Below, piece by piece: positions 7,096 to 14,688 of a stretch of DNA of 14,688 bases. Within the stretch, counting starts at the first letter, position 1. Every line of letters begins with the position of its first letter. Origin of the DNA: an uncultured Propionibacteriaceae bacterium (lineage in GTDB: Bacteria; Actinomycetota; Actinomycetes; Propionibacteriales; Propionibacteriaceae); assembly GCA_937988865.1 (NCBI GenBank), contig CALKHV010000147.1:1-14688 (forward strand), in the 5' to 3' direction. The notes beneath the pieces are model-generated. The model was not told the DNA's origin and did not search any database. It saw only the letters and a list, made by a program, of their open reading frames with translations. The position numbers were made by a program, and so were the translations under genes.

Positions 7096-8006
7096 CAGGA
7101 CTCGACCCCCAGCCAGCCGACCGACCATTGCCGGCCGGTGATCCGCTCGACGAGCCGATCGGGTGCCAGCAGCCAATCGGGATTGACCAGCCCGGCACCC
7201 AGGACCGGCAGGGCCATCCGCAGCCGGAAGCCCGCCGCCGAGGCCTGTTCGACGTGGACGTGGCCGTCCAGCACCCCTGTGAGGTCACCTTCGGCGAACT
7301 GCCGCTCCCCCAGCACCTGGGCCTGGTACTGCGGCGTGTTGCCGAACCCAGCCTCCGACGTGTCGACCCGCACCTGGACCCCCAACGGCAGGTCGCCGGG
7401 CCCGTGACCGTCCACTTCCCACAGCTCCCAGCCGGTGCCGGTCGCCGGAGTGCGTCCGGCGTACAGGTAGGGCTGGCGCTCGGGCAGGGCGCTGCGCCGC
7501 GGGGCCAGGTCCACGGCGGCGGCGAGTTTGCAGTTCAGGACGCTGACCGCACCCAGCACCACGTCCTGGCCGGACCGCACGGCGATCTGCTCCTGCCAGC
7601 GCACCAGTGGGGCGTCCAGCCGCAGGACGGCCCCGGCGGACTCGCAGACCCCGGCGCGGACGACCGGCCTCAGGTTCGCGTCGTCGGCGTAGGAGATGCT
7701 CACGTGGTACTTCATCGGTCCGCCGGCCGGTGCCCCCACCACAGCGGGAACGGTCAGTGTGACCGGGGCGGTCAGCACGATCGAGCGGCCACGGCTGTCG
7801 ATGGCGTACCCGGCCGCGACGGTCACGGTCGACTCGCCCTTGGCACCGCGAACGGCCAGCCCGGAGACGATGCCCCAGTCGTGCAGGTAGCGCTGGTGAA
7901 GCCACAACAACTCGGTGTGGTAGCTCTGCACGGCAGTCAGATCGGCCGCGGTGAGCTGCTGGCCGTCGAAGAACGCCGGCCGGTTCAGGGTGGGAACGTC
8001 ACTCAT
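7095..8006 (-). CDS. CIS-associated anchor-domain protein, paralogue A (303 residues)
   Basis: The N-terminus (residues 8-85) is the clearest copy of the shared domain: NRPAFFDGQQLTAADLTAVQ, an amphipathic helix, HQRYLHDWGIVSGLAV, then VTVAAGYAIDSRGRSIVL. The middle (about 95-165) is predicted mainly beta. The C-terminal third (about 210-300) has a pattern shared with the next gene upstream: VDTSEAGFGNTPQYQAQVLG followed by HVHVEQASAAGFRLRMALPV. In other proteins such TSxAGF...TPxY blocks look like small lectin-like or fibre-tip domains, but I cannot name the family. The gene starts at ATG 8006 in an ATGA overlap with its upstream neighbour, with only a weak ribosome binding site, so coupling is likely. 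No signal peptide or membrane helix. Confidence 0.85.
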   Translation of the reverse strand: MSDVPTLNRPAFFDGQQLTAADLTAVQSYHTELLWLHQRYLHDWGIVSGLAVRGAKGESTVTVAAGYAIDSRGRSIVLTAPVTLTVPAVVGAPAGGPMKYHVSISYADDANLRPVVRAGVCESAGAVLRLDAPLVRWQEQIAVRSGQDVVLGAVSVLNCKLAAAVDLAPRRSALPERQPYLYAGRTPATGTGWELWEVDGHGPGDLPLGVQVRVDTSEAGFGNTPQYQAQVLGERQFAEGDLTGVLDGHVHVEQASAAGFRLRMALPVLGAGLVNPDWLLAPDRLVERITGRQWSVGWLGVES

Positions 8007-8908
8007 TGGACACCGCCGAAGAAGAGGAAGGCTGGCAGATTCCCCAAGCCGAGGAACGCCCAGAAATCGAAGGGCTGATAGGTCGTGTCGATACCGATCC
8101 AGGACAGGCCGACCGGGTTGGTCCGGGGGTCGGGGTCCTGCGGTTGCCAGTCCCCCAGCCGGCCACTGACCCGGACGGTGAAAGAGGTCGTGGCCACGCT
8201 CTCGACGGCCACGAACGGCCCGAACCACTCGGCCACTCGCCGGGTCACCGGCGGTGGCTGGTTGCTGCCGAAGTTGGCGAGTTCGCCCCAGGGGTGCTGA
8301 TCCAGGGTGACGAAGTAGGCCGGGGATGGCGAGGTCAGGCCGCCGGCGGCTGTCGAGACCGGCATGGTCCAGCTCGCATAGGTCCCCTGAACGGGGCTGG
8401 CGGACCGCTGAACCCGCCCCATCGCCACCTTGGGTCTGACCAGTGCGTGTGCCACCTTGCGGACGGTGAGGTCGAGCGTCTCCCGATCCCCGCTGCGCCG
8501 AAGGGCGACGATCGGCAACTCCAGGCCGACCCGGACCGGCTCGGCGGGCCGCAGCCAGCGCAGCCGGGGCGCCTCGAGGGGCATCGCCCCAGGATCGCAC
8601 CCCCCGACAGCTGGTTGCTCGCTGTAGGCGGCCACCAGGACGGCATTCCCGGCCGCCGGGACCGTCACCCGCTCGGGCCGCGACGACACGATGGTCCGGC
8701 CGAGGGCGTCCAGCCCCAGTCCCGGGGCAACGACCAGCACGTCGGCGTCCCGCGAGCACTCGTACCCGGTGACGATCCCCCACGCCTGGTGCAGTCGCGC
8801 GTTGTGCAGTGCCAGTAGTTCGTCGGCAGTGGCCGACTGCGCGGCCAGATCGGCCCCGGACAGGCACTGGCCCACCCGGTACTCGACCCTGCTCCGGTTG
8901 GTTCTCAT
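8003..8908 (-). CDS. CIS-associated anchor-domain protein, paralogue B (301 residues)
   Basis: The N-terminal region (residues 9-85) matches the shared domain: EYRVGQCLSGADLAAQ, HNARLHQAWGIVTGYEC, LVVAPGLGLDALGRTIV. It is nearly the same length as its downstream neighbour and shares the C-terminal pattern: VSTAAGGLTSPSPAYFVTLD (about 184-203), then FVAVESVATTSFTVRVSGRL. The two genes therefore look like an old tandem duplication. The last 22 residues are unusual: FDFWAFLGLGNLPAFLFFGG is aromatic and hydrophobic, long enough for a membrane segment but Gly- and Pro-containing, so a buried assembly contact is as likely. It starts at ATG 8908, overlapping the TGA of the wedge gene, with GAGGTGAGGG just upstream. 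Function inferred from context only. Confidence 0.85.
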   Translation of the reverse strand: MRTNRSRVEYRVGQCLSGADLAAQSATADELLALHNARLHQAWGIVTGYECSRDADVLVVAPGLGLDALGRTIVSSRPERVTVPAAGNAVLVAAYSEQPAVGGCDPGAMPLEAPRLRWLRPAEPVRVGLELPIVALRRSGDRETLDLTVRKVAHALVRPKVAMGRVQRSASPVQGTYASWTMPVSTAAGGLTSPSPAYFVTLDQHPWGELANFGSNQPPPVTRRVAEWFGPFVAVESVATTSFTVRVSGRLGDWQPQDPDPRTNPVGLSWIGIDTTYQPFDFWAFLGLGNLPAFLFFGGVQ

Positions 8909-11142
8909 CGCACCCTCACCTCGTGCTCGCCGGATACCACCAGTTGCAAGGGGCCGACGCAGATGTTGCCGCAGCCCGGATCGCGGCCGGCCACCGACAA
9001 TTCCAGGGTCACCACGTGGTCCACCCCGGCCACCCTGTCGAGCTCGGCCAGGACGTCGGCCCGGAACACGTCGCGGCCGAACGGCCAGCCGCGTCCGACC
9101 GGACCTCCGGTCAACGGATGCAGGTAGGCGGCGAGCGCCGCCTGCGCATCGGCCCGGACGCGGTCCGCGTCCACCCCGGGGAGTGCCTGCAGGTCGGTCC
9201 GCACGGTGACCTGTTGGTAGTCGGGTCCGGTCACCACCAGCCGGGTGCCCAGGGTGCGCCGGGCGCACAACCACCCTCGGACGGCAGCCAAGGTTGCCCC
9301 GGTCGGCACGGGACGCGCGGCGGGCAGGCCGGGGACGATGACGACGGTCACCGTCCCCTCGGCCAGCGCACCGGGCAGCGCCGGATCGATGCCGGCCCAG
9401 GCCCGGGCCCGGCGGATGGCAGTACCGGGGACCTCGAGCGCGATGCGTTCGAAGTCCAGCAGGGTGGCGGCACGCGGCGGGCGGGCCCGCCCCATCACCA
9501 GTGACCGGTCCAGCTGATCCAGCGTCGGCTCGGTGGCCTCGGGGGCGATCTCCAGCAGCCGCTCGTGCACCCAGGCCCCTTCGGCGGCCCGTCCCTGCCC
9601 GGCCACCAGATCGTCGGCCGACCGGCCGTGACGGGCGGGCAGGCCACGAACGGTCAGGGCGGCCGGGTCGAGGGGGCTCGGGCCGAGTGCCGCCACGGTC
9701 AGGGGATCAGCGGCGGCCACAGACCAACTGGCAAGTTGGGTGGGCGTACCCGCCGGGCCCAGGGTCGACTCGGCGGCCACCACCACGGTCTGGCCCCGAT
9801 CGGGGTAGCGCCCGCGTTCACCGTCGCCGAACACCAGATCGCCGGTCTCGGCGTCCAGGACGACGTGCCGGTCCTGCGCCCCGCTGCGCAGCAGGGTGTC
9901 GACGACCTGCCATGACAGGCAGCCGGTCTCATCGGCCGTCCAGACCGCGACGTCGCGTAGCGGGGCTCCCGGGACAACCGTGGCGAAGGACGGCGCGCCG
10001 TCGGCGACCCCGGCGGCAACCAGGGTGAGCCCCAGCGACTGTGTCCCGGACGGCAGGACCAGCGCCACCGGGTCATCGCCCGACCCCACGGCCACCCCGG
10101 CCAGCGTGGCCGAGGGCGTGGTGCGCAGCAGCACCGGGACGCTGGCGCCCGACACCACCGTCGGCGGCAGCGGGTCGTGTCCGGACGCCCACTGCCATTC
10201 CTGCGTCAGGGGAACCGCCTGGACCACCGGCCCGGCGTCTGCCACCACCGCCGCCGCCCGCGGCGCGACATCGTGCCGCCCGCTCAGCACCCGCACCCGG
10301 ACCCAGCGCTGGGGCGTCGACACCACGCCCAGCACGGCGGGCACCCAGCCGGCCTCACCCACCGGCAGCACCACTCGCCCGGACGCGGTCAAGGCCCTGG
10401 TCTCATCCACGACGGACGCCGCGTCGAACCTCACCCAGGACGAGCCGTCGAAGAACTCCCACACCGTCGCCACGCCCGGCAGCTGCCCGGCCGGCAGCGG
10501 CTGGGGCGGGTCGTCGAGTTGCCCGGCGATGGCACCGTCGTCCAGCGCCAGCCACAGAGACAGCCGCGAGCCGGGATCGAAGGCAGGGGTGGGTCCGAAG
10601 CCCATCAGCAGGGCCGCTTCGGCGCCGGGCAGCCCGCTCGGGTCGGGGCCAAGTGCGTCGAAGGTGGTGCCGTGCTGGACGTCGGCGCTGCGGTCGACGT
10701 AGCTACTGCCCGACCAGGTCTGGACGGCCCGCACCCCGCATCCCCACACCGTCAGGGCCGTTCCTGGGTCCGCCGAACCATCCCGGACAGTCAGGCGGTG
10801 ACGCACCAGCCGTCCGCCGGTCTCGGCCGCGAACACGGTCCCGGTGCCCAGCCGCAAGGGCCCACCGCGGGTCCCGAACGCCAATGCGGTGACAGCCGGC
10901 ACGATCGGCCGCAGCCGCACCCCCGCCAACTCGACGAAGCGTGCCCGGTGCGTCCGCGGGACCCGGTCGAGCGCGAAGACGCCCGCCTCGGTGACCGCGG
11001 CCAGCAGGTCGATCAGGGTCAAACCCGGGTCGGACACGTTCACGTCGGTCCACCCCGGCGCGAGCCGAGGGATCAGGGTCCTGGCCTCGTCCACCAGGTC
11101 GGCCCAGCGACGATCGTCAAGATCAGGCAGCGGCAGCGGCAT
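8905..11142 (-). CDS. Baseplate J-like wedge protein of a contractile injection system (745 residues)
   Basis: The protein is a putative baseplate assembly protein of the gpJ/gp6-like class found in CIS particles. It opens with MPLPLPDLDDRRWADLVDEA and WTDVNVSDPGLTLIDLLA, the usual N-terminal signature. Around residues 220-300 is one WEFFDGSSWVRF...VRVRV module of the type repeated in its larger partner. FGDGERGRYPD at 438 marks entry to the J-like domain, followed by LLDFERIALEVPGTAIRRA near 560 and the C-terminal YLHPLTGGPVGRGWPFGRDV block near 675. Two wedge proteins of this kind form the ring of wedges around the spike in related particles. ATG 11142 was chosen because it lies one base after the preceding stop, has GGTGGTGAG upstream and begins the conserved signature; an earlier in-frame ATG at 11235 adds 31 residues that resemble no family. 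Confidence 0.92.
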   Translation of the reverse strand: MPLPLPDLDDRRWADLVDEARTLIPRLAPGWTDVNVSDPGLTLIDLLAAVTEAGVFALDRVPRTHRARFVELAGVRLRPIVPAVTALAFGTRGGPLRLGTGTVFAAETGGRLVRHRLTVRDGSADPGTALTVWGCGVRAVQTWSGSSYVDRSADVQHGTTFDALGPDPSGLPGAEAALLMGFGPTPAFDPGSRLSLWLALDDGAIAGQLDDPPQPLPAGQLPGVATVWEFFDGSSWVRFDAASVVDETRALTASGRVVLPVGEAGWVPAVLGVVSTPQRWVRVRVLSGRHDVAPRAAAVVADAGPVVQAVPLTQEWQWASGHDPLPPTVVSGASVPVLLRTTPSATLAGVAVGSGDDPVALVLPSGTQSLGLTLVAAGVADGAPSFATVVPGAPLRDVAVWTADETGCLSWQVVDTLLRSGAQDRHVVLDAETGDLVFGDGERGRYPDRGQTVVVAAESTLGPAGTPTQLASWSVAAADPLTVAALGPSPLDPAALTVRGLPARHGRSADDLVAGQGRAAEGAWVHERLLEIAPEATEPTLDQLDRSLVMGRARPPRAATLLDFERIALEVPGTAIRRARAWAGIDPALPGALAEGTVTVVIVPGLPAARPVPTGATLAAVRGWLCARRTLGTRLVVTGPDYQQVTVRTDLQALPGVDADRVRADAQAALAAYLHPLTGGPVGRGWPFGRDVFRADVLAELDRVAGVDHVVTLELSVAGRDPGCGNICVGPLQLVVSGEHEVRVR

Positions 11143-11143
11143 C

Positions 11144-14100
11144 TCACTCACCACCTGCCAGCGAGATCCGGATGTCCCCGGCCACCACGATCCGCCCCGG
11201 CGGCACCGGCACGACATCCCCGACCGGCGTGTCATCGGCCAGCAGCAGCAGCGTCCTCACGTAGTCGACGCCGTCGACACCGGTCAGCACCCGCGCCACA
11301 TCCGAGGCGTGCACGTCCCGCCCGAACGCCCAGCCCTGCCCCTGAGGGCCGCCGGTGAGTGGGTGCAGGAATGCCCGGACGGCCGCCGCCGCCGCCGCGG
11401 CGAACGGTCCGCCGCTGTCCAGATCGGCCGGCATGAGCTCAGCCTGCACCCCGACGGGGTGATATTCCGGGCCCGTGACGAACACCCGTCCGGCCATGGA
11501 CGCCGCGCTGCGGCGGCGCAGGTGCGCCTCGACGGCGCGACGCAGACCGAAGGAGGGCATCGGTCTTGGCTCGGCGCTGTCGGGCATGATGATCACCCGC
11601 ACCTGGCCGGCGGCGGGTAACCCATATCCGTCGGTGGCGGGCAGTGCGCGGGCCACCGCAACGGCCGGGGATGCCTCCTTTGCGAGCACCTCGTAGTCAC
11701 CGGCGGTGAGCGCCTGACCACGAGCGGCGACGCTGGCCGGACCGCGAACCAGGACGGCCGTTGCCGGTTCCTGGTCGGCGCCGCCCTCGGCTGCCCGGAC
11801 ATTGGCCACGCCTTCGGCCGGGACCCCGGACAGCAACTGGTTGATCGCGCCCAACTCGACGTTGCCGATCCGGCCGCCGCCGGACCGGTAGGAGCGCAGC
11901 AGCAGGCCGTCGGTGAGTGCCGGCGGGATCCGGCCGTGGAGGTCATCGCCGAACAGCACCAGGCCCCGGCTGCGTTCGATGGAGTAGTGCCGGTCGGACG
12001 ACCCGGAGAATGTCAGGTTGCGCTGCTCGTGCCAACGGACCCACACCTGAGTCACCGCGCCGGTGCGTCGGTCGGTGACCACGCGGAGGTCCTCGGGGCT
12101 GCCGCCGTGCTCGAGCAGGTCGTCGGTGAGGGTGGCCAGGTCGACGGCCGCCCGGGCGCCGGTCAGCTCCAGCACCTCCAGCCGCTGGCCGGCCAGCACC
12201 GGCGGATACTTCACGGAGAAGGTCTGCCCCGGGTTGCCGTCAGAGGTGCCCAGGACCTCATCGGCCCTGGTCTGGACCTGGGCCGCCCAAGTGGTGTTGG
12301 GGTGCAGGCCCAGTACCCGGCTGGTCGGCGGCGTCCCGTCCGAACGCAACCGCGCCCTGATCCAGGCCGCCGCCGGGGTGCCGAACCGGGCAGGGCCGCA
12401 GCGGGTCATCGTGGCGCGCGGGTAGAGCTTGGCGGTCGGTGTGCTCAGGGTGACCACGCCCGCGTCCACGCCTGCCACCTGCACCGGCACCTGCTCGTTC
12501 TCGTCCCCCAGCCACGCCACGTCCCCGGCGTGGAACCGGCCGGCGACCTGCGGGTCGGCGAACAGGACTGTTGTGGGGCCGGTCTGCATGCCTCGACCGG
12601 ACGGCAACGGCGCCACCCCCGGGTAGGCCAGCCGGACGGTGCCGGGCAGGGCAAGACTCGCGGTCTGGTCCTCGACGCTCACCGGCAACCATCCGGACCG
12701 ATCGAAGGCCTCCCAGACCATCACCGGCCCCGCGTCCCGCCCGGGCACCTCCTCGATCTCGGCGTACAGACTCAGCACGTCGGTGGGCAGGGGCTGGTCG
12801 AAGCCGAGGTAGAGCGCCGGGGTCGGATCGGGGCACACCGTGAACGGGCGCAGGGCCTCACCCCTGGCCGGCGGGTGGGAGCCGGCGTCCACCCAGGCGA
12901 AGTCGTTGCAGGTGTGGCAGGCCTGGGGCGCGGTCATCGGCGAGCGCGAGTAGTAGCCCACCCGCACGGCGGACAGCACCGGGGCATCGACCTCACGGGT
13001 CTCGATGGTGAGGGTCGGGGAAATCTTGGTGACCCGGATGAGCCCGAAGGTCTGGTTGGTGATCCGGATCCTGATCCAGTGCCGCTCCTGGCCGTTCACG
13101 GCCACCGGCCGGAGGTCGTCGGGCACCGTGAACTGCAGGAAGGAGCCGTCGGTGAACATGTCGGCGGTGGGCTGGCAGTCCAGCTCCTGCCAGGCCTGGC
13201 CGTCGAAGTACTGGGCGTCGAGGGTGGGCGTGAGCTGGGTGACCGTCCCGGAGGAACTGGTCAGCCCGGAGGAGGCGTCCTCGAAGGCCAGGGTGATGAC
13301 CGCGCCCGGCTTGCCGAACGCCGCGGCGCTGGCCAGGTAGAAGGCGCTGCCGGGCCTGGGGTTGGCACCGAACGGTAGGAACGGTTTAGTGAAGTCCAGT
13401 GGCAGGCCGTCGGCCAGCCCGGCGTCCGGCAGGTTGGGGTACGGATCATCGAGTACGAGCGCGGTGGCCGATGACCCGGTGGAGGACAGCCGGATCGGGA
13501 CCTGGGTGCCGGTGAACCCCGGAATTGACACCGAAAGCGTCCAGGGGCCGTCCTGTTCGGCGGCGAACGGTCCGAACTCGGCGGTGCCCGCCGCCAGCGG
13601 ACGCCGCAGCTCCTGGGCCGGGCGGTCGGACACAGCGGGCCGACTGATCGCCGCGAACGCCTCGGTGGGATCGGGGCACAACCCCATCAGGTCCATGGGG
13701 GCTACGTCCAGGTCCCTCAGGGCCGTCAGCGGGCCGTGCGGTTTGATCCGCAGGGCTGCCAGCGGTGGTGCCACCACGCTGGCCAGCTGGACGCGGGCGA
13801 TGCTGGGCAGGTGCGGCGACCAGTCGGGGGTCAGGGGCGTCGTGACCCGGGCGCGGATCCAGTGCGAATCGGTCCAGTTGACCCGGGTTCGGGCCGACTG
13901 TGCGCCGTCGGTGCGCAACACCACCGTGCCGGAACGGGTGAAGCGCGCGGTGCCGTCGATGCTGTCGGCATCGGTCGCGTCCGACGGGGCCACGAAGCCG
14001 GCGAAGGCCCGCCAGCTGTCGCCGTCGAAGTACTCCCACACGCTTTCCAGCGGCCGGCCGGCGGTGGCGGCCAGGTCGAGTTGGACCCGCACCTCGCAGC

Positions 14101-14638
14101 GTCCCTGCAGCGCCAGCAGCACGTCGTGCCCGAGGTAGAGCTCATGACCGATCGGCTGCAGGCCGGTGAACAGCGTGAACGGCGCACGGGTGTTGAAGTC
14201 GGCGATGTGGTCGGCCCAGCTGTCCTGCCCCGGCCAGACGGTGGCGACCTGGACCAGATGGGCAGCGACCAGCGCGATGTCGGCCTCGGTCTCGAAGACC
14301 AACGGCCCGCTCACCCCCGGGACACTCGCACCCACCTGCGTGCCGGCCGGGGCGCGGGAATCGGCCAGGCCCGGACGCATCGCGAACGCGATCGGCGCGC
14401 GGGCTGCCTGGGCAGGCAGCAGCGACACCCCGAGCATGTCCAGGAAAGCCAGCTGGTTCTTCTCGGGGGTGCGGTTCAGCCGCTCGGCGACGATGGCGTC
14501 GAATCTGGCGGCGATCGCCAGCAGTGCGGCCCCGGCACCGCCCCGAACGGGTTCCCAGCCCGGCAGGTAGCCGGGCACCCGGGCATGCAGGACGGCCTCG
14601 AAGTCAGCGGCCCCACGCGGGTCGACCGAGGTGGTCAC
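11144..14638 (-). CDS. Large baseplate wedge protein, TIGR02243 type (1164 residues)
   Basis: This is the larger of the two wedge proteins. The N-terminus (about 14-75) has FDAIVAERLNRTPEKNQLAF and LDMLGVSLLPAQAARAPIAF, the helical start typical of the class. Three repeats of a beta module follow: WEYFDGDSWRAF...HWIRARV (201-265), YFDGQAWQEL...RHWIRIRI (477-526) and VWEAFDRSGWLPV...AAWIRARL (641-764). A CHTC pair at 574-577 could bind metal. LVLFGDDLHGRIPP at 893 opens the baseplate J-like region, which ends with FLHPLTGGPQGQGWAFGRDV (about 1091-1110), the same block as in the 745-residue partner. The start is GTG 14638, four bases overlapping the upstream stop, with a near-perfect AAGGAGGTG site. 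Role: structural wedge of the injection particle. Alternative: baseplate of a myophage-like prophage, less likely without head genes nearby. Confidence 0.92.
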   Translation of the reverse strand: MTTSVDPRGAADFEAVLHARVPGYLPGWEPVRGGAGAALLAIAARFDAIVAERLNRTPEKNQLAFLDMLGVSLLPAQAARAPIAFAMRPGLADSRAPAGTQVGASVPGVSGPLVFETEADIALVAAHLVQVATVWPGQDSWADHIADFNTRAPFTLFTGLQPIGHELYLGHDVLLALQGRCEVRVQLDLAATAGRPLESVWEYFDGDSWRAFAGFVAPSDATDADSIDGTARFTRSGTVVLRTDGAQSARTRVNWTDSHWIRARVTTPLTPDWSPHLPSIARVQLASVVAPPLAALRIKPHGPLTALRDLDVAPMDLMGLCPDPTEAFAAISRPAVSDRPAQELRRPLAAGTAEFGPFAAEQDGPWTLSVSIPGFTGTQVPIRLSSTGSSATALVLDDPYPNLPDAGLADGLPLDFTKPFLPFGANPRPGSAFYLASAAAFGKPGAVITLAFEDASSGLTSSSGTVTQLTPTLDAQYFDGQAWQELDCQPTADMFTDGSFLQFTVPDDLRPVAVNGQERHWIRIRITNQTFGLIRVTKISPTLTIETREVDAPVLSAVRVGYYSRSPMTAPQACHTCNDFAWVDAGSHPPARGEALRPFTVCPDPTPALYLGFDQPLPTDVLSLYAEIEEVPGRDAGPVMVWEAFDRSGWLPVSVEDQTASLALPGTVRLAYPGVAPLPSGRGMQTGPTTVLFADPQVAGRFHAGDVAWLGDENEQVPVQVAGVDAGVVTLSTPTAKLYPRATMTRCGPARFGTPAAAWIRARLRSDGTPPTSRVLGLHPNTTWAAQVQTRADEVLGTSDGNPGQTFSVKYPPVLAGQRLEVLELTGARAAVDLATLTDDLLEHGGSPEDLRVVTDRRTGAVTQVWVRWHEQRNLTFSGSSDRHYSIERSRGLVLFGDDLHGRIPPALTDGLLLRSYRSGGGRIGNVELGAINQLLSGVPAEGVANVRAAEGGADQEPATAVLVRGPASVAARGQALTAGDYEVLAKEASPAVAVARALPATDGYGLPAAGQVRVIIMPDSAEPRPMPSFGLRRAVEAHLRRRSAASMAGRVFVTGPEYHPVGVQAELMPADLDSGGPFAAAAAAAVRAFLHPLTGGPQGQGWAFGRDVHASDVARVLTGVDGVDYVRTLLLLADDTPVGDVVPVPPGRIVVAGDIRISLAGGE

Positions 14639-14688
14639 TGGCCACCTCCTTCACTGAGATAGAACGGGTACACCAAGTTGTAGAAGGT
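14635..14688 (-). CDS. C-terminal end of upstream operon gene, probably gp25-like baseplate protein (partial)
   Basis: Only the last 17 residues are in the window: TFYNLVYPFYLSEGGGQ, then TGA at 14637-14635, overlapping the GTG of the wedge gene. GPW/gp25-family proteins of CIS often end in an NLVYPFY-type sequence, and in known CIS clusters the gp25 gene precedes the two wedge genes. Both support the assignment, but 17 residues are too few to be firm. Confidence 0.5.
   Translation of the reverse strand, partial: TFYNLVYPFYLSEGGGQ
14643..14651 (-). promoter_or_regulatory. Strong Shine-Dalgarno for the 1164-residue wedge gene
   Basis: AAGGAGGTG, almost the full anti-16S complement, lies 4 bases before GTG 14638 (GGAGG core 6 bases before) and inside the last codons of the upstream gene. 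It supports the GTG start. Confidence 0.75.

Larger units (their letters stand above)
2107..14688 (-). other. Contractile injection system baseplate operon (3' part)
   Basis: Seven complete genes and one partial gene share a strand. In order of transcription the junctions are: 4-base GTGA overlap, 1-base gap, 4-base ATGA overlap, 4-base ATGA overlap, 1-base TGATG overlap, 28-base gap, 20-base gap. No promoter is visible in the window and none is needed until after the partial gene. The two last genes have their own strong ribosome binding sites, so their output may be set separately. Confidence 0.85.

Noticed and set aside
8007..8867. N-terminal extension of the 303-residue protein from 8867
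   Set aside because: It would overlap the whole upstream gene out of frame, with R- and G-rich sequence; ATG 8006 starts the recognisable domain.
8909..9274. N-terminal extension of the 301-residue protein from 9274
   Set aside because: The extra frame is the wedge gene read in another frame. The ATG at 8908 with an ATGA overlap and upstream GAGGTGAGGG begins the domain.
11143..11235. N-terminal extension of the 745-residue wedge protein from an ATG at 11235
   Set aside because: The 31 added residues are rich in R, W and C, lie inside the preceding gene and resemble no family; the conserved signature begins at ATG 11142.
11936..13378. A 480-codon open frame on the plus strand
   Set aside because: Antisense to the large wedge gene, with low-complexity composition and no motif; the wedge protein has clear family signatures in the other strand.
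1..14688. CRISPR array, tRNA, rRNA or riboswitch
   Set aside because: No regularly spaced direct repeats, no cloverleaf-like sequence with the conserved T-loop and no known riboswitch core were noticed by eye on either strand.

Overview
The window is GC-rich DNA with codon use and protein families that point to an actinobacterium; no rRNA or tRNA gene was found to narrow this. Two parts are visible. From about 2107 to the right edge lies one densely packed minus-strand operon that continues beyond the window. It encodes the baseplate side of a phage-tail-like contractile injection system (CIS). From 1 to about 2000 lies a scrap-yard of mobile and broken genes: a tyrosine recombinase, a truncated IS3-family element and a decayed FTR1-type iron permease.

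Read in the direction of transcription (right to left), the operon contains: the last 17 residues of a gene that looks like a gp25-type baseplate protein; an 1164-residue baseplate wedge protein of the TIGR02243 type; a 745-residue baseplate J-like wedge protein; two paralogous proteins of about 300 residues; a 712-residue beta-propeller protein carrying a P2 gpI-like tail domain (TIGR02242 type); a 547-residue protein with bacterial Ig-like modules; and a 385-residue cysteine-rich protein. Junctions are 4-base or 1-base overlaps, or gaps of 1 to 28 bases with good Shine-Dalgarno sequences, so the genes are almost certainly co-transcribed and partly translationally coupled. No capsid, portal, terminase, integrase or lysis gene lies among them, which favours a CIS over a prophage, but sheath, tube, ATPase and tape-measure genes must lie outside the window.

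The most unusual point is that four of the seven complete operon proteins (301, 303, 547 and 385 residues) start with diverged copies of one domain, recognisable by a WGIV(S/T/C)G-type core followed by a small beta-rich stretch with a (D)xxGR/GDEI turn. The rest of each protein differs: a lectin-like or fibre-like C-terminus in the first two, Ig-like domains in the third, cysteine clusters in the fourth. My reading is that the wedge and tail proteins form the baseplate, and the four-member family supplies peripheral or surface-binding parts mounted on it by a common anchor. This is inference from context.

The left 2 kb shows successive insertions and deletions. The iron permease has lost its N-terminal half and carries two compensating frameshifts. 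The IS3 element keeps its left end and most of orfA but is cut off about 18 bases from the recombinase stop codon. The recombinase keeps all catalytic residues but lacks most of its N-terminal DNA-binding domain. A short GC-rich hairpin at 2031-2047 is the only terminator candidate for the CIS operon.
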